From a virus: 22,986 nucleotides of DNA. Location of the stretch: the IMG/VR virus record IMGVR_UViG_3300009034_000994, positions 1 to 22,986 of that record. One strand, given 5' to 3'. Within the stretch, counting starts at the first letter, position 1. Every line of letters starts with the position of its first letter. Under the pieces are notes generated by a model. It did not search any database and was not told the origin of the DNA. It saw only the letters and a program-made list of their open reading frames with translations. Of the stretch, positions 1 to 5,028 are shown piece by piece. Both the position numbers and the translations under genes were made by a program.

Positions 1-134
1 TCCCAGTGACTTAATGTCTGCCGGATAATACCTAACTTCCGTTTTAATTTTTTTCGGATAACATAAGTCCGAACGTCTTTTTTCGCTGCCTCCTCGACGA
101 TTAATTTTGTCAATGCGTGTCCATCAAATTTCAT
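1..134 (-). CDS. N-terminal fragment of an unknown small basic protein (runs off left edge)
   Basis: An ATG at 134 opens a frame that stays open for 44 codons to the window edge. It begins MKFDGHALTKLIVEEAAKK and continues with a Lys/Arg-rich stretch (RKKLKRKLG). An AGGAGG ribosome binding site lies nine bases upstream. The start lies only about 20 bases after a strong hairpin and T-run (151-198), so its expression should depend on read-through of that element. I do not recognise the family. It resembles the other small genes of this block in size and charge. The C-terminus lies outside the window. Confidence 0.6.
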   Translation of the reverse strand, partial: MKFDGHALTKLIVEEAAKKDVRTYVIRKKLKRKLGIIRQTLSHW

Positions 135-150
135 TTTCTATCACCTCCTA

Positions 151-198
151 TAAAAACTGACGGGAGCAGGGAGGGGGACTCGCTCATACTCCCATCAG
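151..198 (-). terminator. Rho-independent terminator or attenuator before the left-edge gene
   Basis: On the minus strand CTGATGGGAG (198-189) pairs with CTCCCGTCAG (166-157), ten pairs with one U-G wobble, followed at once by TTTTTAT. The loop is long (22 nt). The next gene's ribosome binding site follows directly after the T-run, so this is either the terminator of the small-gene block or an attenuator controlling the left-edge gene. Confidence 0.6.
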
Positions 199-204
199 TC
201 GGTG

Positions 205-234
205 TCAAGTCTGTTGACTTGATTATTTTTTTTT
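205..234 (+). terminator. Hairpin with T-run, plus-strand orientation
   Basis: TCAAGTC (205-211) and GACTTGA (216-222) form a perfect 7-bp stem with a TGTT loop. On the plus strand it is followed by TTA and nine T (226-234). This would terminate antisense transcription entering from the left; on the minus strand no U-tract follows. No plus-strand gene is seen nearby, so its role is uncertain. Confidence 0.4.
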
Positions 235-271
235 CTCTAACAATTTTTCACATTCCATCACTTACCTTCTG

Positions 272-574
272 TTATCTTTTTTTACTTTTTTTAAATATCT
301 TTTTAAATGCATTAATAGCACCATAATAATACCTTAAATGATATCCTTCGTCAATATGTCTTCGAGAATATTCTACATCATAAATCGCTTTAATCAGTTC
401 TTCTAAATCATGCTTTATCCAAGTATCTACATACAATTTTACTTCCTTTTTTGCATCTAAATTACATCCACAACTTGAAGTACTTTTTAAACTTGTCAAT
501 TCATCTACTTTGTTATAAGTATGTAAAAGACAATTTACCATACTTAAAGTGAGATTCCTATTAAATTTTTTCAT
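272..574 (-). CDS. Hypothetical 100-aa protein
   Basis: The frame begins MKKFNRNLTLSMV at 574 behind an excellent ribosome binding site (AGGAGG, then TGTCAAG, then ATG). The protein is mixed-charge, with a Cys-x-Cys pair in its middle (SSCGCNL), a helical stretch with EELIKAI, a Tyr-rich segment (HLRYYYGAINAF) and a basic tail (KKIFKKSKKR). There is no signal peptide or membrane segment. The basic tail could contact nucleic acid, but that is only a suggestion. It is the third gene of the small block driven from the promoter at 1150-1179. I do not recognise the family. Confidence 0.65.
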   Translation of the reverse strand: MKKFNRNLTLSMVNCLLHTYNKVDELTSLKSTSSCGCNLDAKKEVKLYVDTWIKHDLEELIKAIYDVEYSRRHIDEGYHLRYYYGAINAFKKIFKKSKKR

Positions 575-604
575 CTTGACACCTCCTGACCTATCTCATC
601 GGTT

Positions 605-642
605 GCCGGTTGGTCAATCCGACAAGACCGGCCGAAGCCGGT
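605..642 (-). promoter_or_regulatory. UUCG-loop hairpin with a competing downstream partner
   Basis: On the minus strand ACCGGC-TTCG-GCCGGT (642-627) is a perfect 6-bp GC stem with a UUCG tetraloop, nine bases after the stop of the 62-aa gene. A second ACCGGC at 610-605 could pair with the same GCCGGT instead, so two exclusive structures are possible. No U-tract follows, so it is not an ordinary intrinsic terminator. It lies in the leader of the gene starting at 574 and may protect or process the mRNA or act as a switch. Confidence 0.45.
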
Positions 643-650
643 TTCGATTA

Positions 651-839
651 TTATATAATAATTATTCTCTTTTTCCAATTATCCATTTTTAGTTTTTTTT
701 CCATACTTTTCATATCTGATTCTATGAAAGAAATATACTCACCATTCTCACTGTCAAATAATCGAAAAGTACCCGTAGAAGTTTTTTGTAATTCGAGCCC
801 GTTGCCATGCCTTGCATGGTCATATACTGTTATTTTCAT
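651..839 (-). CDS. Hypothetical 62-aa protein
   Basis: The start chosen is the ATG at 839 (MKITVYDHARHGNGLELQK), because GGAGGTGTCAAA lies directly before it. The same frame runs open further upstream but has no ribosome binding site there and overlaps the preceding gene. The product is a small protein with a beta-rich N-terminal half (TGTFRLFDSENGEYISF) and a basic end (KKLKMDNWKKRIIII). The Ile-rich end is too short to be a membrane anchor. It sits 13 bases after the stop of the 82-aa gene, in the same transcription unit. I do not recognise the family. Confidence 0.6.
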   Translation of the reverse strand: MKITVYDHARHGNGLELQKTSTGTFRLFDSENGEYISFIESDMKSMEKKLKMDNWKKRIIII

Positions 840-852
840 TTTGACACCTCCT

Positions 853-1101
853 TTATGTTTCATACCCTTCACCAACTTTAATCGGTCCATTATAATATTC
901 AACAAAATTTTCATCATCTTCATCCCCAGTAAAACCATATCGAACTTTTCCATTAACCAAATGTCCCCGCTTTTCCTGCCTTTTTTCTTCTTGATGCTGC
1001 TCTTCAAGTTTTTTAAGCTCATTAAACTCATCAACTTCTTGCCAAGTCAAAGGCTCAATCTTCTTCATTAATTCATTTAACCTCTTTTCATCAAACTTCA
1101 T
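853..1101 (-). CDS. Hypothetical 82-aa highly charged protein
   Basis: The ATG at 1101 is preceded by CGGAGGTGTCAAG, an optimal ribosome binding site. The in-frame codons upstream (to 1179) overlap the promoter and look non-coding. The protein starts MKFDEKRLNELMKKIEPLTW and has a Glu/Lys/Gln-rich helical segment (KKLEEQHQEEKRQEKRG, about residues 30-46, likely coiled coil). A short acidic beta-like tail follows (YGFTGDEDDENFVEYYNG). It is the first gene after the promoter at 1150-1179. I do not recognise the family; a small regulator or inhibitor protein is possible but unsupported. Confidence 0.65.
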   Translation of the reverse strand: MKFDEKRLNELMKKIEPLTWQEVDEFNELKKLEEQHQEEKRQEKRGHLVNGKVRYGFTGDEDDENFVEYYNGPIKVGEGYET

Positions 1102-1149
1102 CTTGACACCTCCGATATAAATTATAATATATCTTAATATATTATGTAT

Positions 1150-1179
1150 ATAATGTAACACTTTAAAATCAAAAGTCAA
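1150..1179 (-). promoter_or_regulatory. Sigma-70-type promoter for the small-gene block
   Basis: TTGACT (1179-1174) is followed after 18 bases by CATTAT (1155-1150), about 50 bases before the ATG at 1101. The TTGAC core is strong and the region is very AT-rich. A start site near 1142 would leave a leader of roughly 40 bases. This would uncouple the small genes from the late operon. Confidence 0.5.
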
Positions 1180-1350
1180 GAACTATTTTACTTTTCTTTT
1201 TTCTTTCCTATTATACCGTTATTTACAACAAAAATAATTTTTAGAAAAATACCAAAAATATCGAGTTTTTTGAAATCAGACAACATACTACACTGAAGAT
1301 ATAAAAATCTTGCTACGGGCTTAAAAACGGCCATAGAATTGAAATAAATA

Positions 1351-1380
1351 GGGGTGCCTGCACCGTTAAACAGACACCCC
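1351..1380 (-). terminator. Hairpin ending the lysis cassette
   Basis: GGGGTGTCTG (1380-1371) pairs with CAGGCACCCC (1360-1351), ten pairs with one U-G wobble and a ten-base loop, followed by TATTTATTTC. It lies 27 bases after the stop of the spanin-like gene. The U-tract is imperfect, so termination may be partial. Confidence 0.55.
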
Positions 1381-1406
1381 ATCGGAGGAAATCATTCTGA
1401 AGAAAA

Positions 1407-1700
1407 TTATTTTGTTATGCTAACTACTCCACCCATAAACACAATCCCTAATATAAAACAAACATAGCCCTTATATCTATCCCACCACGTTTTTTTTATT
1501 TGTTTTTCATATTCTTTATTTAGTTCTTTCAACATTTCTATTTCCATCTTCTGCAAATCTACCTTATCAAGCAAAATAATATAATTTGTCATTATTACTC
1601 TTATCTCTGCAAGTTCATTATTTGTCAGGTCGTTTGTGTCTGGGTAACATTCTACGGATAGAAGAAATATTATCAGCACGGCTATTATTTTTATACGCAC
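1407..1700 (-). CDS. Spanin-like protein (u-spanin architecture)
   Basis: This 97-aa protein starts with GTG at 1700 behind GAGGTG with a seven-base spacer. An N-terminal signal (MRIKIIAVLIIFLLSVEC) places a Cys at residue 18, which could be lipidated although SVEC is not a canonical lipobox. A predicted coiled coil follows (about 28-70, DLQKMEIEMLKELNKEYEKQ) and then a C-terminal membrane helix (about 77-94, YVCFILGIVFMGGVVS). Outer-membrane lipid anchor, periplasmic coil and inner-membrane anchor is the layout known for unimolecular spanins such as phage T1 gp11, which fuse the two membranes in the last step of Gram-negative lysis. Its first 83 bases overlap the end of the upstream holin-like gene in another frame, recalling the Rz/Rz1 nested arrangement. 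The role is inferred from topology and position. Confidence 0.6.
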   Translation of the reverse strand: MRIKIIAVLIIFLLSVECYPDTNDLTNNELAEIRVIMTNYIILLDKVDLQKMEIEMLKELNKEYEKQIKKTWWDRYKGYVCFILGIVFMGGVVSITK

Positions 1701-2014
1701 CTTTCTTCACCTCTTTTAATTTCTCTATTTTTTTTTCTGTATCGTTAATCTTCTGAATCAAATCTTTTGTCTTGCCATTCTCTTTATTTGCAATCTTGTT
1801 ATTATGCCGATGAATCGCTTTCAAAAAATGTATCCCAGCAATTATTAATAAACCCTCAAGCCATGAATCCGAGTATCCCTAAAATCAATGTATCAGATAA
1901 ATCAGCCTTGCTAAAAAATCTCAACACTACACATACAACAGCCAAAAGACAGAATACTGTAATCCAGAAATACACCGGCTGAAAATTACCCTTACTATAA
2001 AAAAAAGGTTTCAT
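1618..2014 (-). CDS. Holin-like membrane protein, broken by a +1 frame change near 1860-1880
   Basis: The ATG at 2014 (GAGGTG upstream, overlapping the lipoprotein stop) opens a 52-codon frame with MKPFFYSKGNFQPVYFW, a membrane helix (about residues 14-33) and DTLILGILGF, then stops at 1856. The continuation lies in the +1 frame: WLEGLLIIAGIHFLKAIHR completes a second helix and leads into a charged coiled coil (about KDLIQKINDTEKKIEKLKEVKK) ending at 1618. That frame has no ATG, GTG or TTG before its membrane helix, so it cannot easily be a separate gene; the span is 3n+1 bases. Two membrane helices plus a cytoplasmic coil next to a transglycosylase and spanin candidates suggest a holin. The break may be an assembly insertion, a real mutation or frameshifting. 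Confidence 0.5.
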
Positions 2015-2100
2015 AATTCATCACCTCGCCAATTGTTTTTTCCCGGTCGCCAACACGCAACCAAATAAATTAATAAAATTATTACTAATAAAAGTTTCAT
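2011..2100 (-). CDS. 29-aa lipobox peptide, possible o-spanin or lysis lipoprotein
   Basis: The frame starts at 2100, overlapping the transglycosylase stop by ATGA, and ends at 2011, overlapping the next ATG. It begins MKLLLVIILLIYLVAC, a lysine plus hydrophobic signal and a textbook lipobox (LVAC, Cys16), and leaves a mature peptide of only 14 residues (CWRPGKNNWRGDEL). The perfect coupling on both sides argues that it is translated. Known outer-membrane spanins (Rz1 family) are small lipoproteins in lysis cassettes, but most have longer mature parts. It could work with the neighbouring membrane proteins. Confidence 0.6.
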   Translation of the reverse strand: MKLLLVIILLIYLVACWRPGKNNWRGDEL

Positions 2101-2681
2101 TTGCTTAACTCCTGATAAATTTTGTATGTATCGCTAACATAAATTTCTACTCGCCTAATGTAACGACCATGTTTTCTTTTATGAAGGATTGCTCCGTGCC
2201 CTCCATTGTAAGCTGCCAAAGATTTTTTGACATCACCTTTATACCGAATAAGATTATTTCTCAAGACAAGAGTACCGTGTTCAATATTGACATCCGCATT
2301 ATATAATCCTTCAGGTAATCCTTTGTATCCCTGATGCTTTGCATTACCATATAAAATTTGCATAGGACCATAAGACGCATAACATCTTTTTTGTTTTTTT
2401 TCTATTTCAGATAATGTATTCAAGTACCATCGTTGATCTTTTAAGACTTTATAATCTACTCTGTAAGCCCTTGCCTTTTCCTGACTTTCAGTTTTTATAA
2501 TTGCTCGGATTAAATTTGGATCAACATTTCTTAACTTTGACCATTTTCTAATCGAGAACTCAATATCTTCTTGCATACTTTTTAACGTATCTTTTGATGT
2601 ATAAATACTTTCATACGGCATAATTACACCTCCTATCAAGACACACAATAAAAGCAGTTTTTTGATTAAAGGTAAAACCAT
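2097..2681 (-). CDS. Lytic transglycosylase-type endolysin (goose-lysozyme/SLT fold), two candidate starts
   Basis: The protein cleaves peptidoglycan glycan strands. The fold's signature is clear: catalytic Glu65 in IIKTES, YGPMQI at 104-109 and the substrate-groove motif AAYNGG at 156-161. There are two starts. The long form (194 aa, ATG 2681) has a Lys-Lys plus hydrophobic N-terminus (MVLPLIKKLLLLCVLIGGV) like a signal or signal-anchor, but no ribosome binding site at normal distance. The short form (174 aa, ATG 2621, MPYESIYTSK) has a very strong AGGAGG seven bases upstream and no signal. Membrane-tethered and cytosolic forms may both be made. Neighbours are small membrane and lipobox genes, fitting a lysis cassette. 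Enzyme class is secure; substrate details are not. Confidence 0.88.
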   Translation of the reverse strand: MVLPLIKKLLLLCVLIGGVIMPYESIYTSKDTLKSMQEDIEFSIRKWSKLRNVDPNLIRAIIKTESQEKARAYRVDYKVLKDQRWYLNTLSEIEKKQKRCYASYGPMQILYGNAKHQGYKGLPEGLYNADVNIEHGTLVLRNNLIRYKGDVKKSLAAYNGGHGAILHKRKHGRYIRRVEIYVSDTYKIYQELSK

Positions 2682-2688
2682 TTTTCAA

Positions 2689-2826
2689 TTACAATTTCTC
2701 CAATAACTTTAATATATAATAAATTACACCCGGAACCAAAAACATAAGTCCAATAATCCAACGATGATTTTTTTTATGATCCTCAAAATCTTTTTTATCT
2801 CTTGTTGTCATTTTTCCATTTGGCAT
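2689..2826 (-). CDS. 45-aa single-span membrane protein in the lysis cassette
   Basis: ATG at 2826 is preceded by GGAG with an eight-base spacer. A charged N-terminal half (MPNGKMTTRDKKDFEDHKKN) is followed by one membrane helix (about residues 23-41, WIIGLMFLVPGVIYYILKL) and a short basic end. The topology and position directly before the endolysin resemble small holins or antiholins, but size and sequence alone do not prove it. I do not recognise a specific family. Confidence 0.55.
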   Translation of the reverse strand: MPNGKMTTRDKKDFEDHKKNHRWIIGLMFLVPGVIYYILKLLEKL

Positions 2827-2845
2827 TATGATTCTCCACTCTTTT

Positions 2846-2995
2846 TTAAAACTGACTAATACAAACAATCACACAATCACGTGTAGTGTGCTCCCCGTTT
2901 TCGGGGCAAGGCTCATTAGGATTCGCCCCGTCGACATCATTATAATAGTAGTACTTCTCGCAGTCCTCACAATATTTTCTCTGATAATATGTCAT
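2846..2995 (-). CDS. 49-aa Cys-rich peptide, possible zinc-binding
   Basis: The ATG at 2995 overlaps the upstream stop as ATGA, indicating translational coupling. The sequence has CEDC at residues 9-12, Cys30 in EPCPENG and two Cys at 41 and 45 (DCVIVC), enough for a zinc site, in a Tyr-rich context (KYYYYND). It has no signal peptide. It ends the tail gene cluster just before the lysis genes. The role is unknown; a small structural knob or assembly factor is possible. Confidence 0.55.
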   Translation of the reverse strand: MTYYQRKYCEDCEKYYYYNDVDGANPNEPCPENGEHTTRDCVIVCISQF

Positions 2996-3429
2996 AGTTT
3001 CATCACTCCATATATATTCAATGTTGCTCCAGCAATATTGGAAGGTCCTATCGGACCAGCCTTACGGAATTGAACCTCAAGCATAATTTTTCCTGACTTA
3101 TTAGAAAAATAATTTTTGACATTAGTGAAATCAATCGTATCGTCATCAACTCCTCCGAAACTTACTACTCCCACCTCTGCCGCATTATTCTTATCCCATA
3201 ATCGCACATCAATCCCATCAGTACCGAGTGTTCCGCTTGCTGCGATGAAATCCATCGCCTTGATTTTTGTATATCTGAAAAGATCGAGATCGAGTATACC
3301 GCCTCCTATTCGGGCGTAAATTGTTGAGTTCGTCGAATGTTCTTCCGGGACAAGATTTAAGGGAACCAGATTTGCTATCTTTGTATTCAGTTCATAAGAT
3401 AAATTTCTAATATCAAAACTTTCTGCCAT
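2992..3429 (-). CDS. 145-aa tail-associated protein, unknown family
   Basis: Starts at 3429 (MAESFDIRNLSYELNTK) with CGGAG upstream, one base after the hub-like gene. After a short helical start the rest is rich in beta-forming and Gly/Asp residues (DGIDVRLWDKNN, VGVVSFGGVDDDTIDF, LEVQFRKAGPIGP), as in phage beta-sandwich tip or receptor-binding proteins. It has no catalytic motif that I can see. Its place after the baseplate hub and before lysis is where siphoviruses keep tail-tip or fibre accessories. Function is inferred only from position and composition. Confidence 0.6.
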   Translation of the reverse strand: MAESFDIRNLSYELNTKIANLVPLNLVPEEHSTNSTIYARIGGGILDLDLFRYTKIKAMDFIAASGTLGTDGIDVRLWDKNNAAEVGVVSFGGVDDDTIDFTNVKNYFSNKSGKIMLEVQFRKAGPIGPSNIAGATLNIYGVMKL

Positions 3430-3430
3430 A

Positions 3431-4525
3431 TTATACTCCGTACGCCTCTATTGAGATTTCATCTTTTTCTTCATTGATAGTGAATTCAAAAGTTTCAAAA
3501 TTTTTCTCATCCCAACTCTCTTCCGAAAAATTAACCCGGAAATAAGTGCCAAGTGTGATGTGTCTTTTGTATCTTGAGAAAATTGAGAATTTTGCTCTTG
3601 TTGGCGGTTCTGGATTTGTCTCAAGATTTCTATTCGTTTTTCTGATATAAGAATTGCCGATATATTTTGCAGAGATTTTATCCTTGAAAATTATCTGTCC
3701 GTTGCTGCCAGTTCTGAATCCGGGCAAGAGACGTATGCGAAATTTCTCTCTTGAGGCTTCACCAATGTTATCACTATTACTATCTGTCGCAGGAGTTTCA
3801 CCTGATTCATCATAGTCAATCGCAAAATCATTGATAATATCTTTGTCGGGACTGTCCACCTCTGGCGACCGTTTGAATTCACCCCGTCTGTCTCCCTCGA
3901 TAGTAATTGTTACTCCTCCTGAAAACTCTTGCCAGTGTTCAAAATACAATTCGTCAAGATGAACGTACAGGTCAGCGTTTGAATATTCCGCTACCTTTTT
4001 CACAGCATCCATAAAATTAACCGAGTCCTCTGTATTGAAATTACATTTTAAAAGACAGTTTTCATCAGTCAATCTGTCATTACTTTTGCCCCAAGCTTTT
4101 TCATTATATTTCTCGAAATTCACAGAATCACAAATATTCTTAAACGCCGTCGCTCCTGTCTCCCAGTCCGATGATTGATAATTCACTATATCCTTCCGAA
4201 AAGAGAAAAAAGAATTCTTGCAAAATACTTTTGCCTTTTTTGTTTTATGTATTCTTAATATATCAATTATAATTCCTTCCCATGTTTTAATATTATCTTC
4301 GTTGTATACCTCGATAGTTGAATATCGCCAATTCGTTCCGTGAAGGCCTGAACCTGATTTTTCCACACTGAAAAAATCATCATAATTATCAACATCAAAA
4401 GTAAACTCATTCGTAATTAATTTTCCTTTACGGAAAGTTTTCTTTTCGTTCAGATTTAAAATATTTTTCAAATACTTTCTTTCGATCAAATCGTATCTAC
4501 CTAATATTATTACTCTCGGATTCAT
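3431..4525 (-). CDS. Baseplate hub / tail-tip protein-like, 364 aa
   Basis: I choose the ATG at 4525 (MNPRVIILGRYDLIERKYL) because it overlaps the upstream stop as TAATG and has GGAG at normal distance; the extension to 4579 lacks a site. The protein starts with beta strands, contains EVYNEDNIKTWEGIIIDI (typical of hub proteins that report a local position and an excursion strand) and then KNSFFSFRKDIV. An alpha/beta segment follows with TAFKNICDSVNF and MDAVKKVAEYSNADLYVHLD. This resembles the prophage tail endopeptidase/gp27-like hub organisation in many siphophages. It follows the tape measure and tailspike, consistent with a tail-tip hub. No peptidase residues were identified. Confidence 0.6.
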   Translation of the reverse strand: MNPRVIILGRYDLIERKYLKNILNLNEKKTFRKGKLITNEFTFDVDNYDDFFSVEKSGSGLHGTNWRYSTIEVYNEDNIKTWEGIIIDILRIHKTKKAKVFCKNSFFSFRKDIVNYQSSDWETGATAFKNICDSVNFEKYNEKAWGKSNDRLTDENCLLKCNFNTEDSVNFMDAVKKVAEYSNADLYVHLDELYFEHWQEFSGGVTITIEGDRRGEFKRSPEVDSPDKDIINDFAIDYDESGETPATDSNSDNIGEASREKFRIRLLPGFRTGSNGQIIFKDKISAKYIGNSYIRKTNRNLETNPEPPTRAKFSIFSRYKRHITLGTYFRVNFSEESWDEKNFETFEFTINEEKDEISIEAYGV

Positions 4526-5028
4526 TATTCTTGCTCCAATAATAATTTGTATCCCGTCATCCATTCTTTGCGGGACCAAGCAAAGAGTGGCTGGCGAGGT
4601 TCGAACCTTGAATCAGCTACCCGGACTTTTGCGAAATCTATATAATAATCATAAGTCCCATCAATGAGTTCCAAATCATCATCCAGAAGACTGAAAACAA
4701 CGGAATCATCATGGCTCTCAATCTCAAAATATTTCTCGATCGAATAATCAATCGTATTTGAAACAAGTGTAGAGTAGGGATCGCTTAAAGACAAGACCTC
4801 ATCAGTGTTGCTTTTGATGTAATAGGTATATCCGTTATATTTCAGGTATCGACCTGTGTGTTCATTCACGGTCCACCCGGCACCTGTCTTCGTGCCTGTC
4901 TTTGCACCAGAGTCAATCACCATCCCTGACCCGCTGGTAAAAATTAATCCTACATTATATCCCTTGTATTTATCTTCTGTTTTTGTAATTGCTGTATCGG
5001 TCAAGGTTTTTGCAGAAGCGTCAATCAC
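4525..5028 (-). CDS. C-terminal continuation of the tailspike protein, or separate 167-aa tail protein
   Basis: The annotated frame starts with a GTG at 5028 (MIDASAKTLTDTAITK), but the same frame is open upstream to about 5102 and reads naturally there (GKPRLRIVPTAHLFNGTDG). The upstream tailspike frame ends off-pattern with KTQIKDCTNSTSFQW. A +1 change near GGGGAAAACCC (about 5081-5091) would join RSTGK to PRLRIVPT in a single protein of about 1062 aa (4525-7714 is 3n+1 bases). The domain is beta-rich with GAGW, Tyr/Gly stretches and an end reading RQPLFAWSRKEWMTGYK. Either a fused C-terminal domain or a coupled separate gene is possible; I favour fusion. Confidence 0.6.
   Translation of the reverse strand: MIDASAKTLTDTAITKTEDKYKGYNVGLIFTSGSGMVIDSGAKTGTKTGAGWTVNEHTGRYLKYNGYTYYIKSNTDEVLSLSDPYSTLVSNTIDYSIEKYFEIESHDDSVVFSLLDDDLELIDGTYDYYIDFAKVRVADSRFEPRQPLFAWSRKEWMTGYKLLLEQE

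Larger units (their letters stand above)
1102..1406. other. Intergenic region between lysis cassette and small-gene block
   Basis: About 300 bases without a convincing gene. It holds the hairpin at 1351-1380, the promoter at 1150-1179 and a perfect TATAAT (1215-1210, minus) lacking a good -35. The only sizeable minus frame (1188-1382) starts inside the hairpin, has no ribosome binding site and looks spurious. Base composition is strongly AT-rich. Confidence 0.6.

Noticed and set aside
574-590. TTGACACC on the plus strand as a -35 box
   Set aside because: It is the complement of a repeated ribosome binding site, there is no -10 at proper spacing, and no plus-strand gene follows.
853-1179. Longer start for the 82-aa gene
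   Set aside because: The extension overlaps the promoter and skips the strong ribosome binding site at 1101.
1351-1380. tRNA-like stem
   Set aside because: Only one stem is present; no cloverleaf arms or CCA-proximal pairing.
1188-1382. 64-codon minus-strand frame in the lysis/small-gene gap
   Set aside because: It starts inside a hairpin, has no ribosome binding site, and its composition looks non-coding.
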